Source: Bacteroides stercoris ATCC 43183 (GTDB taxonomy: Bacteria; Bacteroidota; Bacteroidia; Bacteroidales; Bacteroidaceae). From it: 64,000 nucleotides of DNA. Each line of letters starts with the position of its first letter. Positions within the stretch are counted from its first letter, which is position 1. Below the pieces are notes generated by a model, which worked only from the letters and a program-made list of their open reading frames with translations, had not been told where the DNA came from and did not search any database. This document shows, one piece after another, positions 42,304-51,129 of the stretch. Made by a program: the position numbers and the translations under genes. The stretch is taken from positions 2,790,001 to 2,854,000 of the forward strand of contig NZ_CP102262.1 of the NCBI RefSeq assembly GCF_025147325.1. Direction: 5' to 3'.

Positions 42304-42684
42304 TTATTTCTTGCCGTTGTTTTTAGCTTCGATGCTCAATGTAGCATGAGGCACTGCACGCAGACGTTCGGCAGGAATCAGCTTGCCTGTTTCGCGACAG
42401 ATACCATACGTTTTGTTCTCGATGCGTACCAAAGCGGCCTGCAATCCTTGGATAAACTTCAACTGGCGTTGTGCCAGACGGGTCGTTTCTTCCTTGGACA
42501 AGGTGTTTGCCCCTTCTTCCAGCACTTTGTACGTTGGAGATGTGTCGTCGGTGTCATTACCGTCCGCACCTGTCAGGCTGGCTTTCAGCAACTCATAGTC
42601 GCGTTGCGCCAACTCCAACTTTTCCAGAATAATGGCGCGGAATTCTTCCAATTCCGCATCCGAGTATCTTGTCTTTTCTGCCAT
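42304..42684 (-). CDS. DksA/TraR-family protein with degenerate zinc finger
   Basis: This 126-residue protein has the DksA/TraR layout: two helices (SDAELEEFRAIILEKLELAQRDYELLKASL and TLSKEETTRLAQRQLKFIQGLQAALVRIENKTYG) forming a coiled coil with an acidic tip (GADGNDTDDTSP), then the C-terminal block YGICRETGKLIPAERLRAVPHATLSIEAK. Only one of the four zinc-binding Cys residues is left; the others read Thr, Ser and Ala. It probably binds the RNA polymerase secondary channel, which is inference from the family. It sits between ileS and lspA. Confidence 0.88.
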   Translation of the reverse strand: MAEKTRYSDAELEEFRAIILEKLELAQRDYELLKASLTGADGNDTDDTSPTYKVLEEGANTLSKEETTRLAQRQLKFIQGLQAALVRIENKTYGICRETGKLIPAERLRAVPHATLSIEAKNNGKK

Positions 42685-42717
42685 AACTTTACGTGTTTAA
42701 TCGTTAGTATTAATAAT

Positions 42718-45700
42718 TCATTCTTTCACAACGCTTACATACAGTCTGAAATCGTCGAATTCGAGTTCCGTTCCGCCTTCCACATTGTCCGTCAGCGTCA
42801 GTGATGTTCCTAAAACCTGGTTACAAATATAGTCTTTATATTCATTTACCGCATCATCCGTTTGCGGATTTTTTGATAATGTAATCTTTATTTTGTCCGT
42901 TATCTCAAAGCCGCTCGACTTGCGGATATTCTGGATACGGTTCACCAATTCGCGGGCAATACCCTCGCGGCGAAGTTCTTCGGTGATGGTAACTTCCAAA
43001 GCTACAGTCAGCTTGCCTTCATTGGCCACCAGCCATCCTGGAATGTCTTCACTGAAGATTTCCACATCGGATGTCTCGATTACGGCTTCCGCACCGTCCA
43101 GATTCAGCGTATAGGAACCGTTCTTTTCCAGCTCGGCAATGGCTTCCTGCGGCATTCCGGCAACGGCTGCGGCAACGGCTTTCATCTGCTTGCCGAATTT
43201 CGGGCCCAGCTTCTTGAAGTCGCACTTCACTTTCTTCACAAGCACACCGGCTGCACCGTCCACAAACTTGATTTCCTTTACGTTCACCTCGTTCATGATA
43301 AGTGCTTTTACGGCTTCGATGTGGGCGCGTTGCTCTTCGTCCACTACCGGAACCATGATGCACTGTAGCGGTTGGCGGACTTTGATGTTCACCTTACGGC
43401 GCAGCGCCAATACCATAGAAGTAACGTCCTGTGCCATTTGCATGCGTGCTTCCAGCTCCTTGTCTATCATCTCTTCCTTGCATTCGGGGAATTTTGCCAG
43501 ATGAACGGAGACAACGTTGTCGCGTCCGGTAGCTGCCGTCAGGTCCGAATAGAGCATATCGGCATAGAACGGAGCAATAGGCGCCATCAGTTTGGCTACG
43601 GTTTCCAGACACGTATAGAGCGTTTGGAACGCGGACAGCTTATCCTGCGTCATGCCGCCGCCCCAGAAACGTTTACGGTTCAGGCGGACATACCAGTTGG
43701 AGAGATTGTCGTTCACGAAGTCCGAAATCAGTCGTCCGGCTTTGGTAGGCTCGTATTCGTTGTAGCAGTTATCCACATCCTTCACCAATGTGTTCAGCAC
43801 GGAGATAATCCAGCGGTCTATTTCCGGACGTTCCGCCATGGGCACATCAGCTTCCTTGTATTCAAATCCGTCCACGTTGGCATAGAGGGCAAAGAAAGAA
43901 TACGTATTATATAAGGTTCCGAAGAATTTGCGGCGCACCTCTTCCACTCCGTCTACATCGAATTTCAGGTTGTCCCACGGAGAAGAATTGGTAATCATGT
44001 ACCAGCGCAAGGGGTCGGAACCGTATTTCTCGATGGTAGAGAACGGGTCTACGGCATTGCCCAAACGCTTGGACATCTTGTTGCCGTTCTTGTCGAGTAC
44101 CAGACCGTTCGATATGACGGCTTTATAGGATATGCTGTCGAACACCATTGTGGCGATGGCATGCAGGGTAAAGAACCAGCCGCGTGTCTGGTCCACACCT
44201 TCTGCGATGAAATCGGCGGGATATACCTGGTGGCTGTCCAACAGTTCCTTGTTCTCGAACGGATAGTGTATCTGCGCATACGGCATGGAGCCGGAGTCGA
44301 ACCATACGTCAATCAAATCCGATTCGCGCTTCATGGGTTTGCCGGCTTTGGAAACAAGGACAATATCATCTACATAAGGACGGTGAAGGTCTATCTTGTC
44401 GTAGTTTTCCTGCGTGTACACGCCCGGCTGGAAACCTTTGTCCTTATAAGGATTGGATGACATCAGTCCGGCGGCAACGGATTTCTCTATCTCGTTGTAA
44501 AGTTCCTCTACGGATTCGATACATTTTTCTTCGTCACCGTCTTCCGTGCGCCAGATAGGCAACGGAGTACCCCAGTAGCGCGAACGGCTCAGGTTCCAGT
44601 CGTTCAAGTTCTCCAGCCACTTGCCGAAGCGTCCCGTACCGGTACTTTCCGGTTTCCAGTTGATGGTCTTGTTCAACTCTATCATACGCTCCTTGCAGGC
44701 GGTACTACGGATAAACCAGCTATCCAACGGGTAGTACAACACCGGTTTGTCCGTACGCCAGCAATGCGGATAGTTGTGCACGTGCTTCTCTATCTTGAAT
44801 GCCTGGTTGGCAGCCTTCATCATCATACATATATATATGTCGAGAGTCTCGGCGGCCTGAGCGGCTTTTTCGTCATACTTACCGTTGACGGTGAATTGCG
44901 GGTCGTAGGCATTCTTCACCCAGCGTCCCTGGTATTCTTTGTAGGCGTCTACATCGACACACTCTTTTACGAATCTTTCGTCCAGTTCGTCCAGCAGATA
45001 GAACTTACCGGTGAGGTCCACCATAGGACGGGTCTCGCCGCGCTTGTTAATCATGAACAGGGAAGGAATGCCTGCCGCACGGGCTACGAAAGCATCGTCC
45101 GCACCGAATGTGGGAGCGATGTGTACGATACCCGTACCGTCTTCCGTGGTTACATAATCGCCGAGGATTACACGGAAGCCTTTGTCGCTGACGCTCCAAT
45201 TGCCGTCGTTGTCCACCTCTACCGGTTTCACCCACGGAATGAGTTGTTCGTATTCCATTCCTGCCAGGTCCGGACCTTTGTATTCGCCTACAATCTTGAA
45301 CGGGATAAGCTTGTCTCCCGGCTTATAATCCTCTAATGCAAGCTCTTCCGCTTTTTTATTGAAGTGAGTATAGAGCAATGCTTTGGCAAGTACCACGGTC
45401 ATCTTCTCGCCCGTATAGCCGTTGTAGGTCTGTACGGCCACGTAGTCTATTTTCGGGCCTACGCAGAGAGCGGTGTTCGAGGGCAGTGTCCACGGAGTCG
45501 TAGTCCATGCCAGGAAATAAGGAGTACCCCACTCCGCCATTTCGGGTTTCGGGTTCTTCATCTTGAACTGTCCCACTACGGTTGTATCCTTTACATCGCG
45601 GTAGCAACCGGGCTGGTTCAGCTCGTGCGAGCTCAAGCCTGTTCCCGCAGCCGGTGAATACGGCTGTATGGTATATCCTTTATAAAGGAGTCCTTTCTTG

Positions 45701-46206
45701 TGAAGTTGCTTCAACAGCCACCACAGCGTTTCGATGTAACGGTTGTCATAGGTGATGTAGGGATTCTGCATATCCACCCAATAACCCATTTTGTGGGTAA
45801 GGTCTTCCCACTCCTTAGTAAATTTCATTACATCCTTGCGGCAGGCGGCATTGTATTCGGCAACGGAAATAGTCTTGCCAATATCTTCTTTGGTGATGCC
45901 GAGCGCCTTTTCCACACCCAGTTCCACAGGAAGCCCGTGCGTGTCCCAGCCGGCTTTGCGCTTCACCTGGAAGCCCTTCATGGTTTTGTAGCGGCAGAAA
46001 ATATCCTTAATGGAGCGCGCCATTACATGGTGAATACCCGGCATGCCATTGGCCGAGGGCGGTCCTTCGAAAAACACGAAAGAAGGACAACCTTCACGTT
46101 CTGTCATACTCTTGGCGAAAACCTGGTTTTCGTCCCATTTCTTCAACACTTCCTTGTTTATTTCCGAAAGGTCAAACTTTGAATATTCGGCAAACTTCTT
46201 ACCCAT
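42718..46206 (-). CDS. ileS: Isoleucyl-tRNA synthetase, long (type 2) form
   Basis: This 1162-residue class I synthetase attaches isoleucine to its tRNA. The HIGH-like motif is PGIHHVMARS near residue 59, preceded by FFEGPPSANG; the KMSKS motif is NKMSKRLGN at about 706-713. An editing domain with TTTPWTLPSNTALCVGP lies at about 235-250. The length and the eukaryote-like sequence place it in the type often called IleS2, which is the normal form in Bacteroidota and in general tolerates mupirocin. A minus-strand -7 box TAAATTTG is at 46310-46303. It heads the line ileS-dksA-like-lspA-DUF4296. Confidence 0.96.
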   Translation of the reverse strand: MGKKFAEYSKFDLSEINKEVLKKWDENQVFAKSMTEREGCPSFVFFEGPPSANGMPGIHHVMARSIKDIFCRYKTMKGFQVKRKAGWDTHGLPVELGVEKALGITKEDIGKTISVAEYNAACRKDVMKFTKEWEDLTHKMGYWVDMQNPYITYDNRYIETLWWLLKQLHKKGLLYKGYTIQPYSPAAGTGLSSHELNQPGCYRDVKDTTVVGQFKMKNPKPEMAEWGTPYFLAWTTTPWTLPSNTALCVGPKIDYVAVQTYNGYTGEKMTVVLAKALLYTHFNKKAEELALEDYKPGDKLIPFKIVGEYKGPDLAGMEYEQLIPWVKPVEVDNDGNWSVSDKGFRVILGDYVTTEDGTGIVHIAPTFGADDAFVARAAGIPSLFMINKRGETRPMVDLTGKFYLLDELDERFVKECVDVDAYKEYQGRWVKNAYDPQFTVNGKYDEKAAQAAETLDIYICMMMKAANQAFKIEKHVHNYPHCWRTDKPVLYYPLDSWFIRSTACKERMIELNKTINWKPESTGTGRFGKWLENLNDWNLSRSRYWGTPLPIWRTEDGDEEKCIESVEELYNEIEKSVAAGLMSSNPYKDKGFQPGVYTQENYDKIDLHRPYVDDIVLVSKAGKPMKRESDLIDVWFDSGSMPYAQIHYPFENKELLDSHQVYPADFIAEGVDQTRGWFFTLHAIATMVFDSISYKAVISNGLVLDKNGNKMSKRLGNAVDPFSTIEKYGSDPLRWYMITNSSPWDNLKFDVDGVEEVRRKFFGTLYNTYSFFALYANVDGFEYKEADVPMAERPEIDRWIISVLNTLVKDVDNCYNEYEPTKAGRLISDFVNDNLSNWYVRLNRKRFWGGGMTQDKLSAFQTLYTCLETVAKLMAPIAPFYADMLYSDLTAATGRDNVVSVHLAKFPECKEEMIDKELEARMQMAQDVTSMVLALRRKVNIKVRQPLQCIMVPVVDEEQRAHIEAVKALIMNEVNVKEIKFVDGAAGVLVKKVKCDFKKLGPKFGKQMKAVAAAVAGMPQEAIAELEKNGSYTLNLDGAEAVIETSDVEIFSEDIPGWLVANEGKLTVALEVTITEELRREGIARELVNRIQNIRKSSGFEITDKIKITLSKNPQTDDAVNEYKDYICNQVLGTSLTLTDNVEGGTELEFDDFRLYVSVVKE

Positions 46207-46302
46207 CTTGATATTTACGATTTGACTATTTACGATTTACTATTTTTCCTGAAGATAGCCCGGAAAGGCTTTTCCGGTGCTTTCCTCTTTATTTTAAGGG
46301 TG

Positions 46303-46310
46303 CAAATTTA
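46303..46310 (-). promoter_or_regulatory. -7 box of the ileS-lspA operon
   Basis: The minus strand reads TAAATTTG. A leader of about 90 bases follows, with a GC-rich hairpin (CCGGAAAGGCTTTTCCGG) at 46259-46276. No T-box features are visible. Confidence 0.5.
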
Positions 46311-46377
46311 CAAAAAAGTTAGAGAAAAGAGATTTTTGAGCGGATAATTTTAAGATGAGCCGCCCACGTCTCTCGCT

Positions 46378-47913
46378 TTACTTCTTCATTTTCACTTCAT
46401 ACAAGTCGTTTCTGCGATCTTTCAGGTTGCGGACGCTGCCATAGGTATGCAGTTCGTTGAGCAAGTCCAGATCCACATCGGACACCAGAATCATTTCGGT
46501 GTTCGGAGTTGCCTCGGCACGCTTTCCGTCGGTAGGGAAAGCGAAGTCGCAGGGGGTGAACACACCCGACTGGGCATACTGTATGTCCATGTTGTGTACA
46601 CGGGGAAGGTTGCCCACACTGCCTGCTATGACCACAAAACACTCGTTTTCGATGGCGCGGGCATGGGCGCATACCTTAACGCGCGAATAGGCGTTCTGTG
46701 TGTCGGTAAGGAAAGGAACGAACAGTATCTGCATGCCCTGGTCTGCCATGATGCGCGAAAGTTCCGGGAACTCCACGTCATAACATATCAGCACACCGAT
46801 TTTGGCGCAGTCCGTATCGAACGTCTGCAAGGATTTGCCGCCACTCAATCCCCAGCTCTTGATTTCGTCAGGAGTGACGTGTATCTTTTCGTACATTTCG
46901 TACGTTCCGTCGCGGCGACAAAGGAAACCTACGTTGTACAAACGTCCGTCCTCTTCCTTGATAAGCGGCATGCTGCCCGTAATGATATTGATGTTGTAGC
47001 TGATGGCCAGCTTCACAAACCGCTCTCTGATTTCGTTGGTGTAAGCCGCCAGTCCGCGGATGGCTTCCGACTCTCCCTCGTCATTGAATTTGGCCATCAG
47101 CGGCGCATTGAAGTATTCGGGGAAGAGAACGAAGTCGCTCTTGTAGTCGGAAACGGCATCTACGAAGAACTCCACTTGCTCGAACAAATCGTCCAGCGTC
47201 TTGTAAGTACGCATCTGCCACTGCACCAGACCGACGCGCACCGTCGTTTTCGGACTTACATACTCCTGTGTAGGTGCCTGGTAATAGATATTGTCCCATT
47301 GCAGCAGGCAGGCATAATGCTTGGATTCCTCATCGTTGGGAAGATAGTTGCGCATCACCTTGCGTACATGGAAGTCGTTGCTCAACTGGAACGTCAGCAC
47401 CGGGTCGTATATCTCCTTCTGCTTTACCTTATCTATATATTCCTTAGGGCGCAACTGGTCGGCATACTTATGATAGTTGGGGATGCGCCCGCCGAACATG
47501 ATGGCTTTCAAATTCAGTGTTTCGCAGATTTCCTTGCGGTATTCGTACATACGGCGTGCCAGGCGCAGTCCGCGGTATTGCGGATGGATAAACACTTCGA
47601 TGCCGTAAAGGATATTTCCTTTGGGATTGTGCGTATTGAAAGTTTCCTTGCCCGTAACCTGGGCATAGGTGTGGTCGTTCTTCACATCGTCGTAATTCAC
47701 GATAATGGAGAGTGCACACCCCACTATCTTTTCATCGACCACCGTTACAATCTGCCCTTCCGGAAAGATGCGGATGAGTTTCTCTATCTGCTTGTGCGTC
47801 CAGAAAACATCGCTTCCATCCGAATAAACGCGTGTGAATGATTGTGCCAACTGGTCGTAATCTTCTATCTGCAGGTTACGTATCTGTACCTTATTAATTT
47901 TAATTTCGTCCAT
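46378..47913 (-). CDS. Fusion of GNAT acetyltransferase and carbon-nitrogen hydrolase
   Basis: This 511-residue protein joins an N-terminal GNAT domain (about 8-190; IEVFIHPQYRGLRLARRMYEYRKEICETLNLKAIMFGGRIPNYHKY) to a C-terminal nitrilase-superfamily amidohydrolase (about 215-500). The nitrilase triad is visible: Glu in LFPEYFNAPL, Lys in MYEKIHVTPDE and Cys in IGVLICYDVEFPE. The fusion is known from several bacterial phyla but the substrate is not known to me. The ATG at 47949 lies inside the -7 box at 47954-47947, so the start at 47913 is used. Confidence 0.9.
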   Translation of the reverse strand: MDEIKINKVQIRNLQIEDYDQLAQSFTRVYSDGSDVFWTHKQIEKLIRIFPEGQIVTVVDEKIVGCALSIIVNYDDVKNDHTYAQVTGKETFNTHNPKGNILYGIEVFIHPQYRGLRLARRMYEYRKEICETLNLKAIMFGGRIPNYHKYADQLRPKEYIDKVKQKEIYDPVLTFQLSNDFHVRKVMRNYLPNDEESKHYACLLQWDNIYYQAPTQEYVSPKTTVRVGLVQWQMRTYKTLDDLFEQVEFFVDAVSDYKSDFVLFPEYFNAPLMAKFNDEGESEAIRGLAAYTNEIRERFVKLAISYNINIITGSMPLIKEEDGRLYNVGFLCRRDGTYEMYEKIHVTPDEIKSWGLSGGKSLQTFDTDCAKIGVLICYDVEFPELSRIMADQGMQILFVPFLTDTQNAYSRVKVCAHARAIENECFVVIAGSVGNLPRVHNMDIQYAQSGVFTPCDFAFPTDGKRAEATPNTEMILVSDVDLDLLNELHTYGSVRNLKDRRNDLYEVKMKK

Positions 47914-47946
47914 AATTTTCGTGTTATACCTGAGTTTAAAACGGTG

Positions 47947-47954
47947 CAAAGTTA
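47947..47954 (-). promoter_or_regulatory. -7 box of the GNAT-nitrilase gene
   Basis: The minus strand reads TAACTTTG. It covers the upstream in-frame ATG at 47949 and so fixes the start at 47913. Confidence 0.6.
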
Positions 47955-47998
47955 CAGTTTTACTTATACATTAATCCCTATGGGATATGATTTTTTCC

Positions 47999-48006
47999 TA
48001 CCTTTG
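47999..48006 (+). promoter_or_regulatory. -7 box of the pyrophosphatase-like gene
   Basis: TACCTTTG matches TAnnTTTG, 49 bases before the ATG at 48055. Confidence 0.55.
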
Positions 48007-48054
48007 CTGCCAAAACAACATTTATCTCTGTAAACGTTAAACATAGATTGAGAC

Positions 48055-49248
48055 ATGCAAAGATTTATTACACTGGCATTCAACACCTTGCTTTTGCTAT
48101 CGCTGAATGCGGCAACTCCCGAAACACATTACACCGTTATTGTTTCACTCGACGGTTTTCGCTGGGACTATCCCGACATGTATAAGACTCCCAACCTGGA
48201 CCGCATGGCGGCAGACGGGGTAAAGGCCGTGATGCTTCCCTCCTATCCTGCCTCTACGTTTCCCAATCACTATACGCTGGCCACGGGATTGGTTCCCGAC
48301 CATCACGGCATAATCAACAATACTTTTTGGGATGTAAAGAACAGACGCCAGTATTCCATGGGCGACTCCGCCACCCGCAACAACCCGGAATACTATTTTG
48401 GGGAACCGATATGGATAACGGCTCAGAAACAAGGCATAAAAACCGGTAATATGTATTGGGTAGGCTCGGACATTGCGATTAAAAAGTCTCATCCCACTTA
48501 TTACAGACCTTGGAACGCCAAGCCTTTTCTGACTTTTGAACAACGGATAGACACGGTGCTCACCTGGTTGCAAAAGCCCGAACCGGAGCGTCCCAGACTC
48601 ATCATGCTATATTTTGAAGAGCCCGACGGAAGCGGGCATCACAACGGCCCGTGCAGTTTGCCTACCGGTGCGGTGGTCCAACACATGGACAGCCTTGTGG
48701 GGGTATTAAGAAAAAAGATAGAAGCTCTTCCTTTCGGCGGGGACATCAATCTTATCGTCACGTCGGACCACGGCATGACCGACATCAGTCCCGAACGGGT
48801 TGTCAACATAAACGATTATGTAAAACCGGAATGGTGCGAAGTGATAGACGGACGTACACCAACTTCCATATTCTCGAAACCGGAATACCGCGACTCTATC
48901 TGCAATGCTCTGAAAAAAGCGGCTCACATCCGTGTGTGGAAAAAAGAAGAGATTCCCGCCGAACTGCATTATGGCAGCAGCGACCGTATAGGCGATATCG
49001 TAGTGGCTCCGGAACTGGGCTGGCAGTTTACGGACGTGGCACGCGACACCAAAGGCGCTCACGGATATTTTCCCCAAAGCCCCGACATGCAGGTTATGTT
49101 TCGGGCCATCGGACCTGATTTCAAGAGAGGTTACATATCCGGAGGATTTGTGAATGTGGACATCTACCCGCTATTGTCGCATCTTCTGCAAATTGTTCCG
49201 GAAAAGACGGACGGACGGTTCGAACGGATAAAGGACATATTACGGTGA
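48055..49248 (+). CDS. Exported nucleotide pyrophosphatase/phosphodiesterase (ENPP-like)
   Basis: This 397-residue protein has a signal peptide (QRFITLAFNTLLLLSLNAA) and an alkaline-phosphatase-fold domain of the nucleotide pyrophosphatase/phosphodiesterase family. Metal and nucleophile residues are Asp33 in VSLDGFRWDYPDMY, Thr68 and Asn71 in YPASTFPNHYTLATGLVPDHHGI, and later EEPDGSGHHNGP, VTSDHGMTDIS and GAHGYFP. It should cleave phosphodiester bonds of nucleotides or sugar nucleotides in the periplasm. A 22-base-period palindrome array starts 44 bases after its stop codon. Confidence 0.9.
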   Translation: MQRFITLAFNTLLLLSLNAATPETHYTVIVSLDGFRWDYPDMYKTPNLDRMAADGVKAVMLPSYPASTFPNHYTLATGLVPDHHGIINNTFWDVKNRRQYSMGDSATRNNPEYYFGEPIWITAQKQGIKTGNMYWVGSDIAIKKSHPTYYRPWNAKPFLTFEQRIDTVLTWLQKPEPERPRLIMLYFEEPDGSGHHNGPCSLPTGAVVQHMDSLVGVLRKKIEALPFGGDINLIVTSDHGMTDISPERVVNINDYVKPEWCEVIDGRTPTSIFSKPEYRDSICNALKKAAHIRVWKKEEIPAELHYGSSDRIGDIVVAPELGWQFTDVARDTKGAHGYFPQSPDMQVMFRAIGPDFKRGYISGGFVNVDIYPLLSHLLQIVPEKTDGRFERIKDILR

Positions 49249-49291
49249 CAAACAGTTTACTTATAATCAAACAGATACGTGTACCAATTTA

Positions 49292-49401
49292 TTCCACGCT
49301 TTGGTACGAGCCGTACCTTAGTAAGGTACACGCCGTACCATTAGGTGAAAGTCGTCGTACCACCTAATGGTATGAGCCGTACCACCGGGTGGTAGGCACC
49401 A
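49292..49401. repeat. Array of five 22-base units, related to the array at 17222
   Basis: Units start at 49292, 49314, 49336, 49358 and 49380, exactly 22 bases apart, each with a 15-base TACC-N7-GGTA core and a 7-base linker, mostly ending in CCG. Cores at 49314 (TACCTTAGTAAGGTA) and 49380 (TACCACCGGGTGGTA) are perfect palindromes. The core at 49336 is, over 12 bases, the reverse complement of the one at 49358. The first two units align in the same orientation with those at 17244-17287. The array lies between two convergent genes. Confidence 0.88.
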
Positions 49402-49422
49402 AAAGTCCGGGACTTCAGACAC

Positions 49423-49465
49423 AAAAGGCTGTGCAATTTCTTTCAGATGAACTGCACAGCCTTTT
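49423..49465. terminator. Bidirectional terminator before the xylE end
   Basis: AAAAGGCTGTGCA (49423-49435) pairs perfectly with TGCACAGCCTTTT (49453-49465), giving T-tracts on both strands. A 13-base palindrome AAGTCCGGGACTT is just upstream at 49403-49415. Confidence 0.85.
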
Positions 49466-49495
49466 ATATTCTGCCAGATTGAAGTTCCTGCGGAC

Positions 49496-50971
49496 TTATT
49501 TCTTTTTCTTCCAAAGTTTGGTCATATCTTCCAGCGTCTTGCCTTTCGTTTCGGGTACGAGCTTCCACACGAAGAGGGCGGCTGCCACGCAGATAATCCC
49601 ATAAAGGGCATATGCAAACATATGGCCGAACTTATCGCCCATCTCCCCGAGACGCATATTGTACATCGGCAGGAAAGTAGACGAAACAATAAAGTTGAAA
49701 ATCCATTGGAATGCCACCGCAATGGCTACCGCAGCGCCACGGATGGTGTTCGGGAAGATTTCGGCAATCAGTACCCAGCAGATAGGTCCCCAACTGAACA
49801 TGAACGAAGCGCTGTAAACCATGATGCTGATAACGGATATTATTGCCGGCAGTCCGGTTACGACGTTGCACATAGCCACACCGAAAGCTCCTATCGCCAT
49901 ACCGACAGAGCCGGAAATAAGCAGCGGTTTGCGTCCCCATTTTTCAACCGTGAACACAGCCAGCAAGGTAAAGAGAATATTGACAACGCCCATGAGCACG
50001 GTTTGTACCATCGGATTGGCCATGCCCATCGTCTCGAATATGCGCGGAGCGAAATAAAGCACGGCATTGATGCCGACAGCCTGCTGGAATACGCTCAGCA
50101 TGATACCGATAAAGATAACCATCCAACCGTAGGTAAAGAGTCTTTCTGTCTTTTCTTCGGTAGTTGCCTTGATTTCCGCAAGGATTACCTTTGCCTGAGA
50201 AGAGCCGTTGATACGGCTCAACACATTCAGCGCCCTTTCGTCCTTACCGCACATGGCAAGATAACGCGGCGTTTCCGGCACCAGCAACACCAATAGAGCA
50301 AACAGTCCGGCAGGAACGGCTTCGCTGACGAACATCAGACGCCACCCCGTCTCCGTGGTCCATGCGGCAGCTTCGGGATTCATTATCTGATTTACTCCGT
50401 TAACGAGGTCTATCACCGGATTGGCATGACTGCCCAGAATAAGGAAGTTGACAAAGTAAACTACCAACTGACCGAAGATAATGGCAAACTGATTCCACGA
50501 TACCAGTGTTCCGCGAATGTTGCTCGGAGCGATTTCGGCAATGTACATCGGACAAATGGCGGAAGCCAGCCCCACACCTATACCGCCCAAGACACGGTAG
50601 AAATTGAAAGCCACCAGAAGAGAATAGGAAGGAACGCCATGTTCAAAGAACAGGAATTCGGGATAATAGGAACCCAGCGCCGACAAGAAGAACAGGATAC
50701 CTGCCAAAAAGAGAGAGTTTTTGCGGCCCAATCCGGAAGCGAAAAAGCCGGAAACGGCGCTACCTATGATACAGCCTATCAATGCGCTGGATGATGTGAT
50801 GCCGTGTATCGCGTCTGTGTATTCAAAATCGGCTCCCATGAAGAAAGCTTGAAGTCCCTTTTCTGCGCCGGAGATAACTGCCGTATCGTAGCCGAAAAGC
50901 AGACCGCCAATGACAGCCACGAGCACAATCGAAAAGAGATAGAGCTTGCTGCCTTTTTCTGTATAATTCAT
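49496..50971 (-). CDS. xylE: D-xylose:proton symporter, MFS sugar porter
   Basis: This 491-residue membrane protein is a sugar porter of the major facilitator superfamily with 12 hydrophobic segments. Marks are GGLLFGYDTAVISGAEKGLQ in helix 1, the loop motif GFFASGLGRKNSLF, RVLGGIGVGLASAICPMYIAEIAP, PETPRYL at the end of helix 6, QQAVGINAVLYFAPRIF in helix 7 and VPETKGKTLEDM after helix 12. As in E. coli XylE there is an enlarged region between helices 1 and 2. It is the last gene of the xylose operon, 158 bases after xylA, and that gap is filled by a 14-base-period fold-back repeat. Confidence 0.94.
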   Translation of the reverse strand: MNYTEKGSKLYLFSIVLVAVIGGLLFGYDTAVISGAEKGLQAFFMGADFEYTDAIHGITSSSALIGCIIGSAVSGFFASGLGRKNSLFLAGILFFLSALGSYYPEFLFFEHGVPSYSLLVAFNFYRVLGGIGVGLASAICPMYIAEIAPSNIRGTLVSWNQFAIIFGQLVVYFVNFLILGSHANPVIDLVNGVNQIMNPEAAAWTTETGWRLMFVSEAVPAGLFALLVLLVPETPRYLAMCGKDERALNVLSRINGSSQAKVILAEIKATTEEKTERLFTYGWMVIFIGIMLSVFQQAVGINAVLYFAPRIFETMGMANPMVQTVLMGVVNILFTLLAVFTVEKWGRKPLLISGSVGMAIGAFGVAMCNVVTGLPAIISVISIMVYSASFMFSWGPICWVLIAEIFPNTIRGAAVAIAVAFQWIFNFIVSSTFLPMYNMRLGEMGDKFGHMFAYALYGIICVAAALFVWKLVPETKGKTLEDMTKLWKKKK

Positions 50972-50988
50972 GATAATAGTGGTTAGGA

Positions 50989-51123
50989 GTTAGTGATGAG
51001 CGGTTAGTGATGAACGATTAGTGATGAGTGATTAATGGTCAGTAATTTAGTGATAATTGCTTATTCCCCATCTTTTATCACTAACCAATAATCGCTAATC
51101 ACTCATCGCTAACCACTAACCGC
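50989..51123. repeat. 14-base tandem repeats arranged as a fold-back, between xylA and xylE
   Basis: On the plus strand GTTAGTGATGAGCG (50989-51002) is repeated with small changes at 51003-51016 and 51017-51030, then decays in two more units. From about 51077 to 51123 the same type of unit returns in inverted orientation, again with a 14-base period (complement reads AGCGGTTAGTGGTTAGCG and so on). The transcript between xylA and xylE could therefore fold into a long imperfect stem. Confidence 0.75.
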
Positions 51124-51129
51124 TATTTA

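Noticed and set aside
46211..46302. T-box leader before ileS
   Set aside because: There is a GC-rich hairpin but no T-box consensus and no specifier loop; T-box control is also not expected in Bacteroidota.
46447..47841. A 464-residue plus-strand frame opposite the GNAT-nitrilase gene
   Set aside because: The minus-strand protein has complete catalytic motifs; the plus frame has none.
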